This document shows, piece after piece, positions 25,280 to 33,835 of a stretch of DNA of 64,000 nt. The first letter of the stretch is position 1. Each line of letters opens with the position of its first letter. The translations under genes and the position numbers were made by a program. Below the pieces are notes generated by a model. That model did no database searches, was not told the origin of the DNA, and saw nothing but the letters and a program-made list of their open reading frames with translations. Location: assembly GCA_017405865.1 (NCBI GenBank), contig JAFQZN010000022.1:62001-126000 (forward strand). Direction: 5' to 3'. This DNA is from Oscillospiraceae bacterium. Its GTDB lineage: Bacteria > Bacillota > Clostridia > Oscillospirales > Oscillospiraceae.

Positions 25280-25962
25280 AGCGTTCGGAAATCAACAAGG
25301 CGTTAAAAGAGCTGGAGGCGATGTGCGAAAAGGAGCATTGCTACCTGCCGCCGTTCTGTCATTTCACGCCGGAGCAGTGGCAGACGCTCGGGCATGAGTA
25401 TGACGAGGTGCGCGACTGCATGCTCGGCTGGGACATCACCGACTACGGTATGGGTGATTTTGAAAAGATGGGTTTTTCCCTCATCACCATCCGCAACGGC
25501 AACCGCGCGATGGCGGACAAGTACCCGAAGGTCTACGCTGAAAAGCTCCTGTATCTCAAGGAGGGGCAGTACGCGCCCAACCATTTCCACTGGTACAAGA
25601 CCGAGGACATCATCAACCGCGGCGGCGGCAACGTGCTCATCCGCGTGTATAATTCTCTTCCCAATGAGGAGATCGACAAAGAATCCGACGTCACCGTGCA
25701 TACGGACGGGAGAACCTATACCGTTCCCGCCGGCACGCAGATCCGCCTGACGCCGGGCGAGAGCATCCACATCCAGCAGTATCTGTACCACGATTTCGAG
25801 GTCGAGCCGGGGACCGGGGCGGTCCTGCTCGGCGAGGTCAGTCAGTGCAACGACGACAACAACGACAACCGCTTCAACCCGCCGATGGGTCGCTTCCCGA
25901 AGATCGAGGAGGACGAGCCACCGTACCGTTTGCTCTGCAACGAGTACCCTGCAGCGAAATAG
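25276..25962 (+). CDS. D-lyxose / D-mannose isomerase (cupin)
   Basis: This 228-residue cupin-type sugar isomerase has the metal site His103, His105, Glu110 and His172 (NHFHWYKTED and YLYHDFE). The family interconverts D-lyxose with D-xylulose and D-mannose with D-fructose, using Mn or a similar divalent metal. Next to two alpha-mannosidases, a beta-mannosidase and a fructokinase, the mannose-to-fructose reaction is the likely role. This gives a phosphate-free entry route that avoids mannose kinase and ManA. A GGAGGAAAC site precedes the start. It overlaps the kinase gene by four bases, and the fructokinase follows ten bases later. Confidence 0.88.
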   Translation: MKRSEINKALKELEAMCEKEHCYLPPFCHFTPEQWQTLGHEYDEVRDCMLGWDITDYGMGDFEKMGFSLITIRNGNRAMADKYPKVYAEKLLYLKEGQYAPNHFHWYKTEDIINRGGGNVLIRVYNSLPNEEIDKESDVTVHTDGRTYTVPAGTQIRLTPGESIHIQQYLYHDFEVEPGTGAVLLGEVSQCNDDNNDNRFNPPMGRFPKIEEDEPPYRLLCNEYPAAK

Positions 25963-25972
25963 GAGGGAACCC

Positions 25973-26929
25973 ATGATCGACGTTGTTGCGCTCGGAGAGC
26001 TTTTGATCGACTTTACCTGTGAAAAGACGGATGCGGACGGCTATCCGACGATGGCGGCGCATCCCGGCGGCGCACCGGCGAACTTCCTCGCCGCACTGAC
26101 GAAATACGGCGCAAAGAGCGCTTTGATCGGCAAGGTCGGCGCGGACACCTTCGGCAAGCTTCTGCTCGGGACGCTCCAAAACGCGGGCATCGACACGCGC
26201 GGTATGCTCGTAGACGAGGACTGCTTTACCACCCTTGCCTTCGTCACGCTGGACGAAAGCGGCAACCGTGAATTTGCCTTCGCGCGCAAGCCCGGCGCAG
26301 ATACCCGACTGACCGCCGAGGAGATTGATTACTCCCTGATCGACGAGGCAAAGGTGTTCCATTTCGGTACGCTTTCCTTAACGGACGAGCCTGCACGGAC
26401 GGCGACGCAGAAGGCGGTTGCCTACGCGAAAGAGAAGGGCAAGCTGATCTCCTGCGATCCCAATCTCCGCCTGCCGCTGTGGCGCAGTGCGGAGGAAGCA
26501 AAAGAGCAGCTCCTCTGGGCGATCGCACAGGCGGACGTCGTCAAGATCAGCGACAATGAGCTGGAATTCCTCTTCGGCTGCACGCCGGAAAAGGGCGCGG
26601 AGAGGATTCTCCGAGACTTCGGCGCGAAGCTGGTGTTCGTCACCTGCGGTGCGGACGGCTGCTATTTCAAAAACGCCCTTGCCTGCGGGCAGGTATCTGC
26701 GCCGAAGGGACTGAACGTGATCGATACCACCGGCGCGGGGGACATTTTCGGCGGCAGCGCGATGTGCAAGCTGCTGGAAGCCGGCGTCGCGCCGGAAGAA
26801 TTGGACGAGGCGAAGCTGCGCGAGATTGCGTCCTTTGCCTGCGCTGCGGCGAGCCTCTCCGCGACGAAAAGCGGCGGCATCTCCTCCGTTCCGCCCTTGA
26901 GGGAAGTCCTCGAAAAGCTAAATAGCTGA
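25973..26929 (+). CDS. Fructokinase, PfkB family
   Basis: This 318-residue ribokinase-type protein has the N-terminal GGAPANFLAAL signature and the C-terminal DTTGAGDIFGG signature, with catalytic Asp257. The SCDPNLRLPLWRS stretch is typical of PfkB fructokinases (EC 2.7.1.4). It would convert fructose made by the upstream isomerase into fructose-6-phosphate for glycolysis. The AGGAGGGAA site lies just before the ATG. It is the last gene of the mannose operon, and a shared terminator separates it from the converging small membrane protein gene. Full length, no defects seen. Confidence 0.92.
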   Translation: MIDVVALGELLIDFTCEKTDADGYPTMAAHPGGAPANFLAALTKYGAKSALIGKVGADTFGKLLLGTLQNAGIDTRGMLVDEDCFTTLAFVTLDESGNREFAFARKPGADTRLTAEEIDYSLIDEAKVFHFGTLSLTDEPARTATQKAVAYAKEKGKLISCDPNLRLPLWRSAEEAKEQLLWAIAQADVVKISDNELEFLFGCTPEKGAERILRDFGAKLVFVTCGADGCYFKNALACGQVSAPKGLNVIDTTGAGDIFGGSAMCKLLEAGVAPEELDEAKLREIASFACAAASLSATKSGGISSVPPLREVLEKLNS

Positions 26930-26942
26930 TTTAAATCTGCAT

Positions 26943-26986
26943 AAAGCGCCGCTGTTCCGGATAGGTTTCCGAAACAGCGGCGCTTT
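26943..26986. terminator. Bidirectional terminator between converging genes
   Basis: AAAGCGCCGCTGTT (26943-26956) pairs with AACAGCGGCGCTTT (26973-26986). The symmetric A- and T-ended stem lies between the fructokinase and the minus-strand membrane protein stop, so it can serve both. Confidence 0.8.
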
Positions 26987-26989
26987 CCA

Positions 26990-27286
26990 TCAATTTGCGG
27001 TCTGACTGTCGAGTCTGCGATTGCGATAATACAGACAAAGATCTGCCGTTACCATCAGGAGATTCAGAAGATAGAAGAATAGAACGTACCACTTTTGACC
27101 GAACTGCGCCATATAGGCGGCGTTCGTGAGCTTCGCGGCGATTCCGGAGAGATAACCGACGATTATCAGGAACAAAAACGTGGGGCTTTTTCCTTTCGCC
27201 GTTCTTGCACGCCATGCCTTTGCAACGTTAAACGGCCAGGATGCGCCAAAACACACGATCATAATGATTTCAAGGATTTCGGGCAT
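26990..27286 (-). CDS. Small three-helix membrane protein, PQ-loop/SemiSWEET-like
   Basis: This 98-residue protein has three predicted membrane helices. They start at residues about 3, 36 and 65. The SWPFNVAKAWRARTAKGKS stretch after the first helix resembles the PQ-loop pattern (Pro, then Lys/Arg, then KxxGxS) of SemiSWEET transporters, which have this size and helix number. The family match is by eye only. The start at 27286 is chosen for a GGAGG site nine bases upstream; longer frames upstream cross the regulator promoter. It converges on the mannose operon and is divergent from the regulator gene, so a role in sugar movement is possible but unproven. Confidence 0.6.
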   Translation of the reverse strand: MPEILEIIMIVCFGASWPFNVAKAWRARTAKGKSPTFLFLIIVGYLSGIAAKLTNAAYMAQFGQKWYVLFFYLLNLLMVTADLCLYYRNRRLDSQTAN

Positions 27287-27316
27287 ACCATTTCCTCCGT
27301 TGCTTTCAGTTTCCTC

Positions 27317-27322
27317 ATTATA
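27317..27322 (-). promoter_or_regulatory. Probable -10 box for the small membrane protein
   Basis: On the minus strand a perfect TATAAT lies about 30 bases before the start codon. The -35 is poor (TGGACT-like at 18 bases), so activation may be needed. Confidence 0.5.
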
Positions 27323-27363
27323 CCATCGGGGAACGACGCAGTCCATTTCTGCAAAAAGAAAAT

Positions 27364-27414
27364 GGTACTGTGGTACCTTTTTCTGTTTACAAAACGGACA
27401 GATTGTGCAATAAT
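27364..27414 (+). promoter_or_regulatory. Regulator promoter with palindromic operator
   Basis: TTTACA (27386-27391) and AATAAT (27409-27414) are 17 bases apart. A palindrome, GGTAC-TGTG-GTACC (27364-27377), sits just upstream of the -35. Its position between the two divergent genes suggests a binding site for the adjacent regulator (autoregulation), which is inference. Confidence 0.6.
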
Positions 27415-27481
27415 GCAAGTAGAAAACGGCGATTTGGTCGTTTTCCCTCAAGTCATTGGAACCAGTCGAAAAGAGCTTGAT

Positions 27482-28591
27482 ATGGAAACATCGATTTACA
27501 AAACAATCACGACCTATCTGCTGGAGTTGATCAGCAGGAACGTCAATACGCCGAATTACAAGCTGCCCAGCGAGCGTATGCTTGCGACGAATTTCAACGT
27601 CAGCCGCAAGCCGGTACGCCATGCCTATGACGACCTGATCGACAGAGGGTATGTTACGCGGATTCACGGAAGCGGCTATTATATCAGCAGCAGTATTGAT
27701 GCGGATCAACTGCAGTCAAGTTTTCAGAAACGAATCAAAATATCCTTCATCATTCCGGCGGTCACGACGCAGTACTCCCACGCGCTGCTATCGGGCGTTT
27801 CCGATTTCTGCGCAAAAAACAGGGTGGAGTATACCATCCACGTCAGCGACGACCTTCCGGAAAAGGAGAATTCTCTGATCCGCTCCGCATCGAAGACGGG
27901 CTCGATGGGGATCATTCTCTTTCCGGCGGATAATGACGCCGCCAATTACAACGAGCTGGCTCGGCTTGCCGTGCGGAAGTTCCCGTTTGTTCTGGTGGAC
28001 AGGCGAATCCCGAACTTCAACACGTCTTTCGTCGCGTCTGACGATCACCAGTCCATGATCGACGCGCTGCAGTTCCTCTTCCAGCGAGGCTATCACAATC
28101 CCGTTTTCGTAACGCCTTCGCCGCGCAGCGCCTCGTCCATTGATTCGCGCATCAACGGATATACCCACGGGCTATTGCGATTCTATAAAATGGCGTCGCC
28201 GTCCAACCTGCTGATCCTGAGCGAAAACCGCTCGCAGCATAAAAACGAAGTGATGCAACACTTGCAGAAATACCCGCAGACAGACGTAATGATCCTGCTC
28301 GGCACCAAAAAAACGCCCGTTATCTCCGCTTTGAAGGGCATGGGAAAAAACGCGATCAAGCTGATGCTTTTCGACGACGAGTTGAGCCATACGGAGCGAG
28401 AGACGCTGAAGCCGTTCTTTATTCTTCAAGATGGCTATTCGATCGGTTACGTGGCTGCGGAGATCTTATATAATCACATCCTCGGAGATATGCGTCCGTC
28501 CGTGCGGCTGTTTCCCGTCACCATCGCGGACGCCGACGGCAATCCGCTGATGCCGACGGAGCCTATTCGCCGGGGTGCAGAGCCGCACTGA
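27482..28591 (+). CDS. GntR-type DNA-binding / LacI-type sensor regulator
   Basis: This 369-residue regulator has an N-terminal GntR winged helix (KLPSERMLATNFNVSRKPVR, then GYVTRIHGSGYYI). A LacI-like periplasmic-binding-protein sensor domain starts near residue 80 (ISFIIPAV, later GIILFPADND and RGYHNPVFVTPSPRSAS). This hybrid plan is that of AraR-type sugar repressors. It probably binds a sugar and controls the neighbouring uptake and breakdown genes. The start at 27482 begins a few residues before the helix-turn-helix. An ATG at 27413 would add 23 residues and lies on the promoter -10, so it is rejected. The ABC ATPase follows after 13 bases. Confidence 0.85.
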   Translation: METSIYKTITTYLLELISRNVNTPNYKLPSERMLATNFNVSRKPVRHAYDDLIDRGYVTRIHGSGYYISSSIDADQLQSSFQKRIKISFIIPAVTTQYSHALLSGVSDFCAKNRVEYTIHVSDDLPEKENSLIRSASKTGSMGIILFPADNDAANYNELARLAVRKFPFVLVDRRIPNFNTSFVASDDHQSMIDALQFLFQRGYHNPVFVTPSPRSASSIDSRINGYTHGLLRFYKMASPSNLLILSENRSQHKNEVMQHLQKYPQTDVMILLGTKKTPVISALKGMGKNAIKLMLFDDELSHTERETLKPFFILQDGYSIGYVAAEILYNHILGDMRPSVRLFPVTIADADGNPLMPTEPIRRGAEPH

Positions 28592-28604
28592 AACGGAGGC
28601 GGGC

Positions 28605-29324
28605 ATGTCCGAGATCGTTTTTGATGATTTTTCCTGCTGGTATCGGGTAAAAAAGGAATATGTTAAGGCGTTGGACGGTCTGTCCTTTATGATTCGCGAG
28701 GGAGAATTTTTTGTCGTCGCCGGACTGTCCGGCTGCGGAAAGACGACCCTGCTGCGCAGTGTTCTTGGGCATTGTGACTACACAGAGGGGAGCTTGACGG
28801 TAGACGGCGTTCGAGTGGAAGAGAAGGACAGCCGCACAAGCAACGTCGGCTATGTCCGGCAGGAGGCGGAGTTATACCCGCATTTGACGGTTTATGATAA
28901 TATCGCTTTTCCGCTGCGCGCCATGCGCACGGAGCAGGACGAGGTTGACCGGCGTGTGAAGGAGCTTGCCCACCGTCTGGAGCTGGACTGGCTCCTGACC
29001 CGTGTTCCGAGGCAGCTTTCCGGTGGACAGCAGCAGCGGGTCGCCATTGCGCGTGCGCTGATTAAAAAGCCGATGCTGCTGCTGTTTGACGAGCCGTTCT
29101 CCAATCTGGAACCCGAGCTGCGCGGTACACTCCGTCGGCTTGTGAAGTCGCTGCAGCGGGAGTACGCGATTACCGTTCTGTTCGTCACGCACGATCTTCA
29201 AGAGGCATTCTCCCTCGCTGACCGCATGCTCATTTTGGAAAATGGACGCGTGGCGGACCTCGGTACGCCGATGGAACTGGTGCACGACTATAAATCCGAG
29301 TTACTTAAAGGTTTTTTGAAATGA
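28605..29324 (+). CDS. ABC transporter ATP-binding protein
   Basis: This 239-residue ATPase has Walker [10 protein letters not shown] (40-48), signature [15 protein letters not shown], and Walker B LLLFDEP followed by the H-loop VTHD. It resembles the nucleotide-binding domain of sugar or polyamine importers but stops right after the catalytic core, without the extra regulatory domain of MalK-type proteins. GGAGG lies before the ATG at 28605. Its stop overlaps the next start by four bases. Its membrane partners are likely the three membrane proteins that follow, but none is a recognisable standard permease, so the substrate is unknown. Confidence 0.88.
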   Translation: MSEIVFDDFSCWYRVKKEYVKALDGLSFMIREGEFFVVAGLSGCGKTTLLRSVLGHCDYTEGSLTVDGVRVEEKDSRTSNVGYVRQEAELYPHLTVYDNIAFPLRAMRTEQDEVDRRVKELAHRLELDWLLTRVPRQLSGGQQQRVAIARALIKKPMLLLFDEPFSNLEPELRGTLRRLVKSLQREYAITVLFVTHDLQEAFSLADRMLILENGRVADLGTPMELVHDYKSELLKGFLK

Positions 29325-29767
29325 AACAGACCGTTCTGAACCTGCCGGTGCAGACCGCTTCCCGCAAGCTTTCTCTGTGCGCTGCGCTGTGTGTGCTTGC
29401 GGCGGCGGTCACACTGGGCGTCAACGTTCTTCTGGCGCTGACCTTCACGGAAACGACGCGGCTGCCGTATCTGTTGATCAACATCGCGTCCGATGCGATC
29501 GTCGGCAACGCAATCATTTTGGTTCTGGATACCTATCTTCTGCCGCGCAGGAAGCTCCTGTGCCTTGTTCGGCAGAAGGGGAGCGCCGTGACGGCGCTTG
29601 TGGACAACATTTCCGAGTCGCATCATCGGTATCTGGGGCTCGACTGTCTGGAGATCGCTGCAGAGGGACGCAGACTGTTTCTGCCATGTGATACGATCCG
29701 GCTGGAAACCGGCGTTCGCTATCGCTTTCAAACGGTTTCCAACGTGATCGTGGAGGCGGAGCGATGA
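29321..29767 (+). CDS. Two-helix membrane protein, unknown function
   Basis: I do not recognise this 148-residue protein. It has two hydrophobic segments (about 18-41 and 49-70). A soluble, probably cytoplasmic, C-terminal half of about 75 residues follows, rich in beta strands (LDCLEIAAEGRRLFLPC). The start overlaps the ATPase stop (ATGA) and the stop overlaps the next start, so it is made together with the ATPase. A role as a small membrane subunit or anchor of the transporter is inferred only from this coupling. Confidence 0.7.
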   Translation: MKQTVLNLPVQTASRKLSLCAALCVLAAAVTLGVNVLLALTFTETTRLPYLLINIASDAIVGNAIILVLDTYLLPRRKLLCLVRQKGSAVTALVDNISESHHRYLGLDCLEIAAEGRRLFLPCDTIRLETGVRYRFQTVSNVIVEAER

Positions 29768-30369
29768 AAAAGCATCTGCGGATGAATTGGTGGAAGTATA
29801 TAGCGGTGCTGCTTCTGCCTGCGATTCTATGGAGCACTGTGTTTTCCCTGCGTGAACGGCCGAGCGGCAATGAACGCCTGCGCATCCTGTTCGTCGGAGA
29901 AGGAGTGAATACGACCGCCCTACAGGAGGATCTTGAGGCAGCGCTGCCTCACCTGACGACGCAGACTGTCAAAGAGATCACCGTCGTGCAGCAAATCCCG
30001 GATAACGTCGACTACGGCCAATGGCTGATCTCCAGACAATTCTCCTATGATATTCTGATCATTTCAGAGCCGTGGCGTATGGGAGATATGGGACAAAACT
30101 ATTTCAGCAGATTGCGCGAGCCGCTTCTCTCGCACTTTCCGTCTGTGCGGCAATACTGTGAGACGGTGGACGGAGGGAGGCTTCCTTTCGCGCTTGCATT
30201 GACCTCGGTACAGACGCGGCTTGGGGACTACTTGAAGATGGAAAATGCCTCGTGGCTTCTGTTTTTCAGCCCGGAGAGCGTCAATCTCGGCGGCGAAAAC
30301 GGAAAAGGGAACGCGGCAGATGATGCGGCAATCGCAGCAGCCCGGTATTTGTCGGAGGAAAAACATTGA
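29764..30369 (+). CDS. Membrane-anchored extracytoplasmic protein, unknown function
   Basis: I do not recognise this 201-residue protein. One N-terminal membrane helix (about 12-29, KYIAVLLLPAILWSTVF) anchors a domain of about 170 residues facing outside. Its alternating pattern of strands and helices (RLRILFVGEG, FSYDILIISEP) recalls half of a solute-binding protein. The AALPHL and FPSVRQYCETVDGGRLPFALA stretches would fit a hinge and ligand-contact region, but this is speculative. It overlaps both neighbours by four bases, which ties it to the ABC ATPase. Confidence 0.68.
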   Translation: MKKHLRMNWWKYIAVLLLPAILWSTVFSLRERPSGNERLRILFVGEGVNTTALQEDLEAALPHLTTQTVKEITVVQQIPDNVDYGQWLISRQFSYDILIISEPWRMGDMGQNYFSRLREPLLSHFPSVRQYCETVDGGRLPFALALTSVQTRLGDYLKMENASWLLFFSPESVNLGGENGKGNAADDAAIAAARYLSEEKH

Positions 30370-31253
30370 AAAGAAAACGCAGGGCGGCGAGCAAAGACTA
30401 TACCAAAGCGATGCTGCCGCAAAGCAGAAAAGAAATATTTTTCGACGTTTTGAAGCTGCAGTGGCGCAAGCTGTTGCTGCTCGGCGTGATCACAGCACTG
30501 TTTTCCCTGCCGCTGCTCGTCTCCGCGCTGGTGGGCGACGCCTATGCCGGGAGCATGATCGCCGCAGTGGGAGCCAGCGAGCCGGAAATGCAGGCGATGG
30601 CAGCAGTCTCGCTGCTCCGCTTTGAGCTCCTGCGCGGCGCGGTCGATCTGTTGCTGCTTCTGCTGTTCCTCATCGGTCTGTCCGGTACGCTTCGTGTGCT
30701 GCGGCAGCTGGCATGGGAAGAAAACGTCCATTTGCCGACGGAGTTTGCGGCAGGCATTCGGAGCAATCTCGGTCAGTTGAGCGCGCTTGGGCTCCTATGC
30801 GGCGTGATCGCGCTGCTGTGCAAGCTGCTGCTGTATTTTTCGACGTTTTACCGTTCCGCTTTGACGGCGACGGTGTCGCTGCTGCCCGCGGCAGTCAGCG
30901 GCTTGATCCTGCTTCCTGCAGCGTGTATCTGCGCGGTGATGATCCCTGTCTATGCCAATCCCTTCCGGGCGAATCTGAAAAATGCGTTTTACGTATATTT
31001 CAGCGCGCCGTGGCGGGTCATGGGGACACTTGCAGTATGCGCGCTGTTTTGGCTGCCTGCGCTGCTGCCCGGTCTTACGATGCGGGTCTTCGGGCATCTG
31101 TTCGCATATTTGTCGATCCCGGTGACGCTGCTGGCGTGGACGCTGTTCTGCTACGGCAAATTCGACGCATTTATCAATCGTGAGCAATGCCCGGAGCTGG
31201 TCGGCAGAGGTATCTATTCCGCGCAGGCAGAAACGGAAGCGACACAAAAATAA
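30366..31253 (+). CDS. Multi-helix membrane protein, YesL/DUF624-like
   Basis: This 295-residue protein has about six hydrophobic segments (near 36-56, 95-115, 141-160, 169-195, 222-238 and 248-268). The layout resembles DUF624/YesL proteins found beside sugar ABC importers, though the match is by eye. The start is TTG at 30366, overlapping the previous stop; no ATG lies near the N-terminus. The basic leader MKRKRRAASKDY fits a cytoplasmic tail. With the ATPase at 28605 it may form an unusual transporter, or it may help a sugar importer encoded elsewhere. Confidence 0.65.
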   Translation: MKRKRRAASKDYTKAMLPQSRKEIFFDVLKLQWRKLLLLGVITALFSLPLLVSALVGDAYAGSMIAAVGASEPEMQAMAAVSLLRFELLRGAVDLLLLLLFLIGLSGTLRVLRQLAWEENVHLPTEFAAGIRSNLGQLSALGLLCGVIALLCKLLLYFSTFYRSALTATVSLLPAAVSGLILLPAACICAVMIPVYANPFRANLKNAFYVYFSAPWRVMGTLAVCALFWLPALLPGLTMRVFGHLFAYLSIPVTLLAWTLFCYGKFDAFINREQCPELVGRGIYSAQAETEATQK

Positions 31254-31277
31254 GAAAAACACGGAGGATGACGTTAC

Positions 31278-31625
31278 TTGGAAGGACTGGATATTTTAGA
31301 CTACACCGGCGATGGCTATCAGCCTGTGCACGACTTTGCTTCCTGGCGGGTCGCCTATCTGAATTGTCAGGAAAGCAATACCGCAGAGGGAATGCGCTAT
31401 ATCGAGCGGCACAACGAAACGGATGAGATTTTTGTTCTTTTGAACGGCGAGGCGACGCTTCTGATCGGAGAGGAACGCGCGCCCGTCGTGATGGAAAAAT
31501 TCAAAACCTATAACGTCAAACAGGGCGTCTGGCACAACGTCATTGTCAGCAGGGACGTGAAGATCCTGATCGTGGAAAACAGCAATACCTCGGAAGAAAA
31601 CTCCGATTATCTCTATTTCCGGTAA
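31278..31625 (+). CDS. Small cupin-fold protein
   Basis: This 115-residue single-domain cupin has the motif ERHNETDEIFVLLNGEATLLIG, then KQGVWHNVIVSRDVKILIVEN, with metal-type residues His, Glu and His. The start appears to be TTG at 31278, ten bases after GGAGG; the ATG at 31268 is out of frame. Cupins of this size act in sugar binding, isomerisation or signalling. No specific reaction can be assigned. It sits between the membrane cluster and the esterase and has the same direction. Confidence 0.72.
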   Translation: MEGLDILDYTGDGYQPVHDFASWRVAYLNCQESNTAEGMRYIERHNETDEIFVLLNGEATLLIGEERAPVVMEKFKTYNVKQGVWHNVIVSRDVKILIVENSNTSEENSDYLYFR

Positions 31626-31655
31626 AGAGCCGGACGACGGAAAGGAACGGAAGCA

Positions 31656-32453
31656 ATGGCACTGATGCACGTGGACTTTTTCTCCAATGTCCTGGGCATG
31701 TGTATGCAGATGGACGTCATTCTGCCGCAGAAGACCTATGGACAGATCGGCATGGAGGGTACAGCGGAGGAGAGCTATCCGACCCTCTATCTGCTGCACG
31801 GTATGAGCGACGATCACACGATCTGGCAGCGGCGCACCTCCATTGAGCGCTACGTCAGCGACCGCAATCTCGCGGTGGTCATGCCGAGCACGCATCTGGG
31901 CTGGTACACGGACATGGCGTACGGTCTGCCGTACTTTACCTATATCACCAAGGAACTCCCAGAGATCTGCCGCAGCTTTTTCCGCGGGATGAGCGAAAAA
32001 CGGGAGGACACCTACATTGCAGGGCTTTCCATGGGCGGCTACGGCGCGCTGAAGGCTGCTCTGACACGTCCGGAGACCTACTGTGCCGCAGCGGCGCTTT
32101 CCGCGGCGACGGACGTCTTCGTCCGTGCGCAGCGCGAGGACAAGAGCGGCCGCAGGCATTACTGGGAGAGTATCTTCGGCAAGCCGGAGCAGGTCCCGGG
32201 CAGCGAAAACGACCTCTTCGCGCTGGCGGAACGCTGCGCAAAGGGCGGGCTTAAGCCGGAGCTGTTCCAGTGCTGCGGCACGGAGGACGACCATCTGGAG
32301 GAAAACCGCCGTTTGCGCGACACGCTGCAAACACTCGGATACCGTCTGCAATATCGGGAGCCGCAGGGCGGTCATTCATGGATCTTATGGGATGCGGAAA
32401 TCCAAACGGTGCTAAACTGGATCGACGAGATCAGACGGCGATCACCGCGCTGA
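31656..32453 (+). CDS. Alpha/beta-hydrolase esterase
   Basis: This 265-residue esterase has the nucleophile elbow GLSMGGYGALKAAL and an oxyanion-type LLHGMSDDHTIWQRR segment. The catalytic histidine is in PQGGHSWILWD. The plan matches the esterase D / tributyrin esterase (EstA) group, which includes acetyl- and feruloyl-esterases acting on plant polysaccharides. No signal peptide is visible, so it is cytoplasmic. It may remove ester groups from imported oligosaccharides. The neighbours are a cupin and rhamnulokinase, which fits pectin or rhamnose-containing glycans. Confidence 0.85.
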   Translation: MALMHVDFFSNVLGMCMQMDVILPQKTYGQIGMEGTAEESYPTLYLLHGMSDDHTIWQRRTSIERYVSDRNLAVVMPSTHLGWYTDMAYGLPYFTYITKELPEICRSFFRGMSEKREDTYIAGLSMGGYGALKAALTRPETYCAAAALSAATDVFVRAQREDKSGRRHYWESIFGKPEQVPGSENDLFALAERCAKGGLKPELFQCCGTEDDHLEENRRLRDTLQTLGYRLQYREPQGGHSWILWDAEIQTVLNWIDEIRRRSPR

Positions 32454-32477
32454 TCCGGACGAAGAAGGAGAGCGCGT

Positions 32478-33785
32478 ATGAAGTATTATCTTGCGATCGA
32501 CATCGGCGCGTCCTCCGGACGGCACATCATCGGCTGGGAGGAAAACGGCGCGCTGCGGAATCAGGAGATCTACCGCTTCGAAAACAAACTGGTGAAGCGG
32601 GACAACCATCTGACGTGGGACATCCATGCGCTGCTGCGCGGAGTCAAGGAAGGAATTCGGCTGGCGTTTAAGGCGTTCGGCGCACTGCAGAGCCTCTCCA
32701 TAGATACATGGGGCGTAGACTACGTTCTGCTGAACGGAGACAGGGAGATCCTGCCGTGCTATGCCTACCGTGACCACCGTACGGAGGCGATCATCGACAG
32801 CGTCCACGCAAAGCTCCCGTTTTCCGAATTGTATCAGCGCACCGGCTGCCAGTTCCAGACCTTCACGACGGTTTATCAGCTCTACTGCGACCTCCATGCC
32901 GGACGACTGGCAAAGGCAACAGACTTTTTGATGATGCCGGAATACCTGATGTATAAGCTGACCGGCGTAAAGAAAAAAGAGTATACCCATGGAACGACGA
33001 CCGGGCTTGTGAACGTCCGGACGGGCGAATTTGACAAGGAACTGATCGACGCCTTCTCATTCCCACGGCGCTTGTTTCCAAAGCTTTTGCAGCCGGGAAC
33101 CTATTTGGGGAGACTCCTGCCGGAGGTCGCCTCGGAGGTCGGCGGTAACTGCAGCGTCGTCTTCTGCGCGACCCATGACACGGCGTCGGCGGTTGAGGGG
33201 ATCCCGATGGAAGGGAACTATCCCTATATTTCCTCCGGCACGTGGAGCCTGCTCGGCGTGAAAACGGAGCATGCGCTCACAGACCGCAAGAGCGAGAATA
33301 GCAACTATTCCAACGAGGGCGGCGTCGGCTATAACCGCTATCAGAAGAATATTATGGGCTTGTGGATCGTCAATTCCCTCCGACAGGAGCTTTGCCCGGA
33401 CAAGCCTTTTTCCGAGATCGTCGAAGAGGCGGAAAAGAGTGATTTCGACGAGACGGTGGACGTAAACAACGAACGTTTCTTCTCGCCGAGCGGAATGCGG
33501 CAGGCGTTCGATCTGACGCTGAAGCAGCTGCCGAAAACGCCGGCGGATTACTTCCGCTGTGCATACCGCTCCCTGGCGTTAGGCTATAAGAATGCGCTTG
33601 ACGAGCTGGAAGAAAACACCGGGAAACGCTATGACAGGCTCTATATCGTCGGCGGCGGCGCAAAAAACAATTTCCTGAACAGATTGACGGCGGAATTCAC
33701 GGAGAAGGAAATCGTCGCTCTTCCGATCGAGGCAACAGCGATCGGCAACCTGCTCGTACAGGTAAGGCTTGACAGGAAAGGATGA
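32478..33785 (+). CDS. rhaB: Rhamnulokinase, FGGY family
   Basis: This 435-residue FGGY kinase opens with AIDIGASSGRHIIGW and has SIDTWGVDYVLL, then the NVRTGEFDKELI and ATHDTASAVEGIP stretches. A late YIVGGGAKNNFLNRL nucleotide loop follows. These are characteristic of rhamnulokinase (EC 2.7.1.5), which makes L-rhamnulose-1-phosphate. The length is slightly short but all sites are present. Rhamnose isomerase and aldolase genes are not in this window, so the pathway is completed elsewhere or the kinase has another ketose substrate. A GAAGGAG site precedes the start. Confidence 0.87.
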   Translation: MKYYLAIDIGASSGRHIIGWEENGALRNQEIYRFENKLVKRDNHLTWDIHALLRGVKEGIRLAFKAFGALQSLSIDTWGVDYVLLNGDREILPCYAYRDHRTEAIIDSVHAKLPFSELYQRTGCQFQTFTTVYQLYCDLHAGRLAKATDFLMMPEYLMYKLTGVKKKEYTHGTTTGLVNVRTGEFDKELIDAFSFPRRLFPKLLQPGTYLGRLLPEVASEVGGNCSVVFCATHDTASAVEGIPMEGNYPYISSGTWSLLGVKTEHALTDRKSENSNYSNEGGVGYNRYQKNIMGLWIVNSLRQELCPDKPFSEIVEEAEKSDFDETVDVNNERFFSPSGMRQAFDLTLKQLPKTPADYFRCAYRSLALGYKNALDELEENTGKRYDRLYIVGGGAKNNFLNRLTAEFTEKEIVALPIEATAIGNLLVQVRLDRKG

Positions 33786-33835
33786 TAGCGCCGCTGCGGC
33801 AAACGATCCGCTCTGCGGAATAATGGAGGTACATT

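Noticed and set aside
27413..27484. Upstream ATG at 27413 as the start of the regulator
   Set aside because: It overlaps the -10 box and would add 23 residues before the GntR helix-turn-helix that are not typical of the family.
31268..31280. ATG at 31268 as start of the cupin gene
   Set aside because: It is out of frame with the cupin. The TTG at 31278 is in frame with a suitable GGAGG site.
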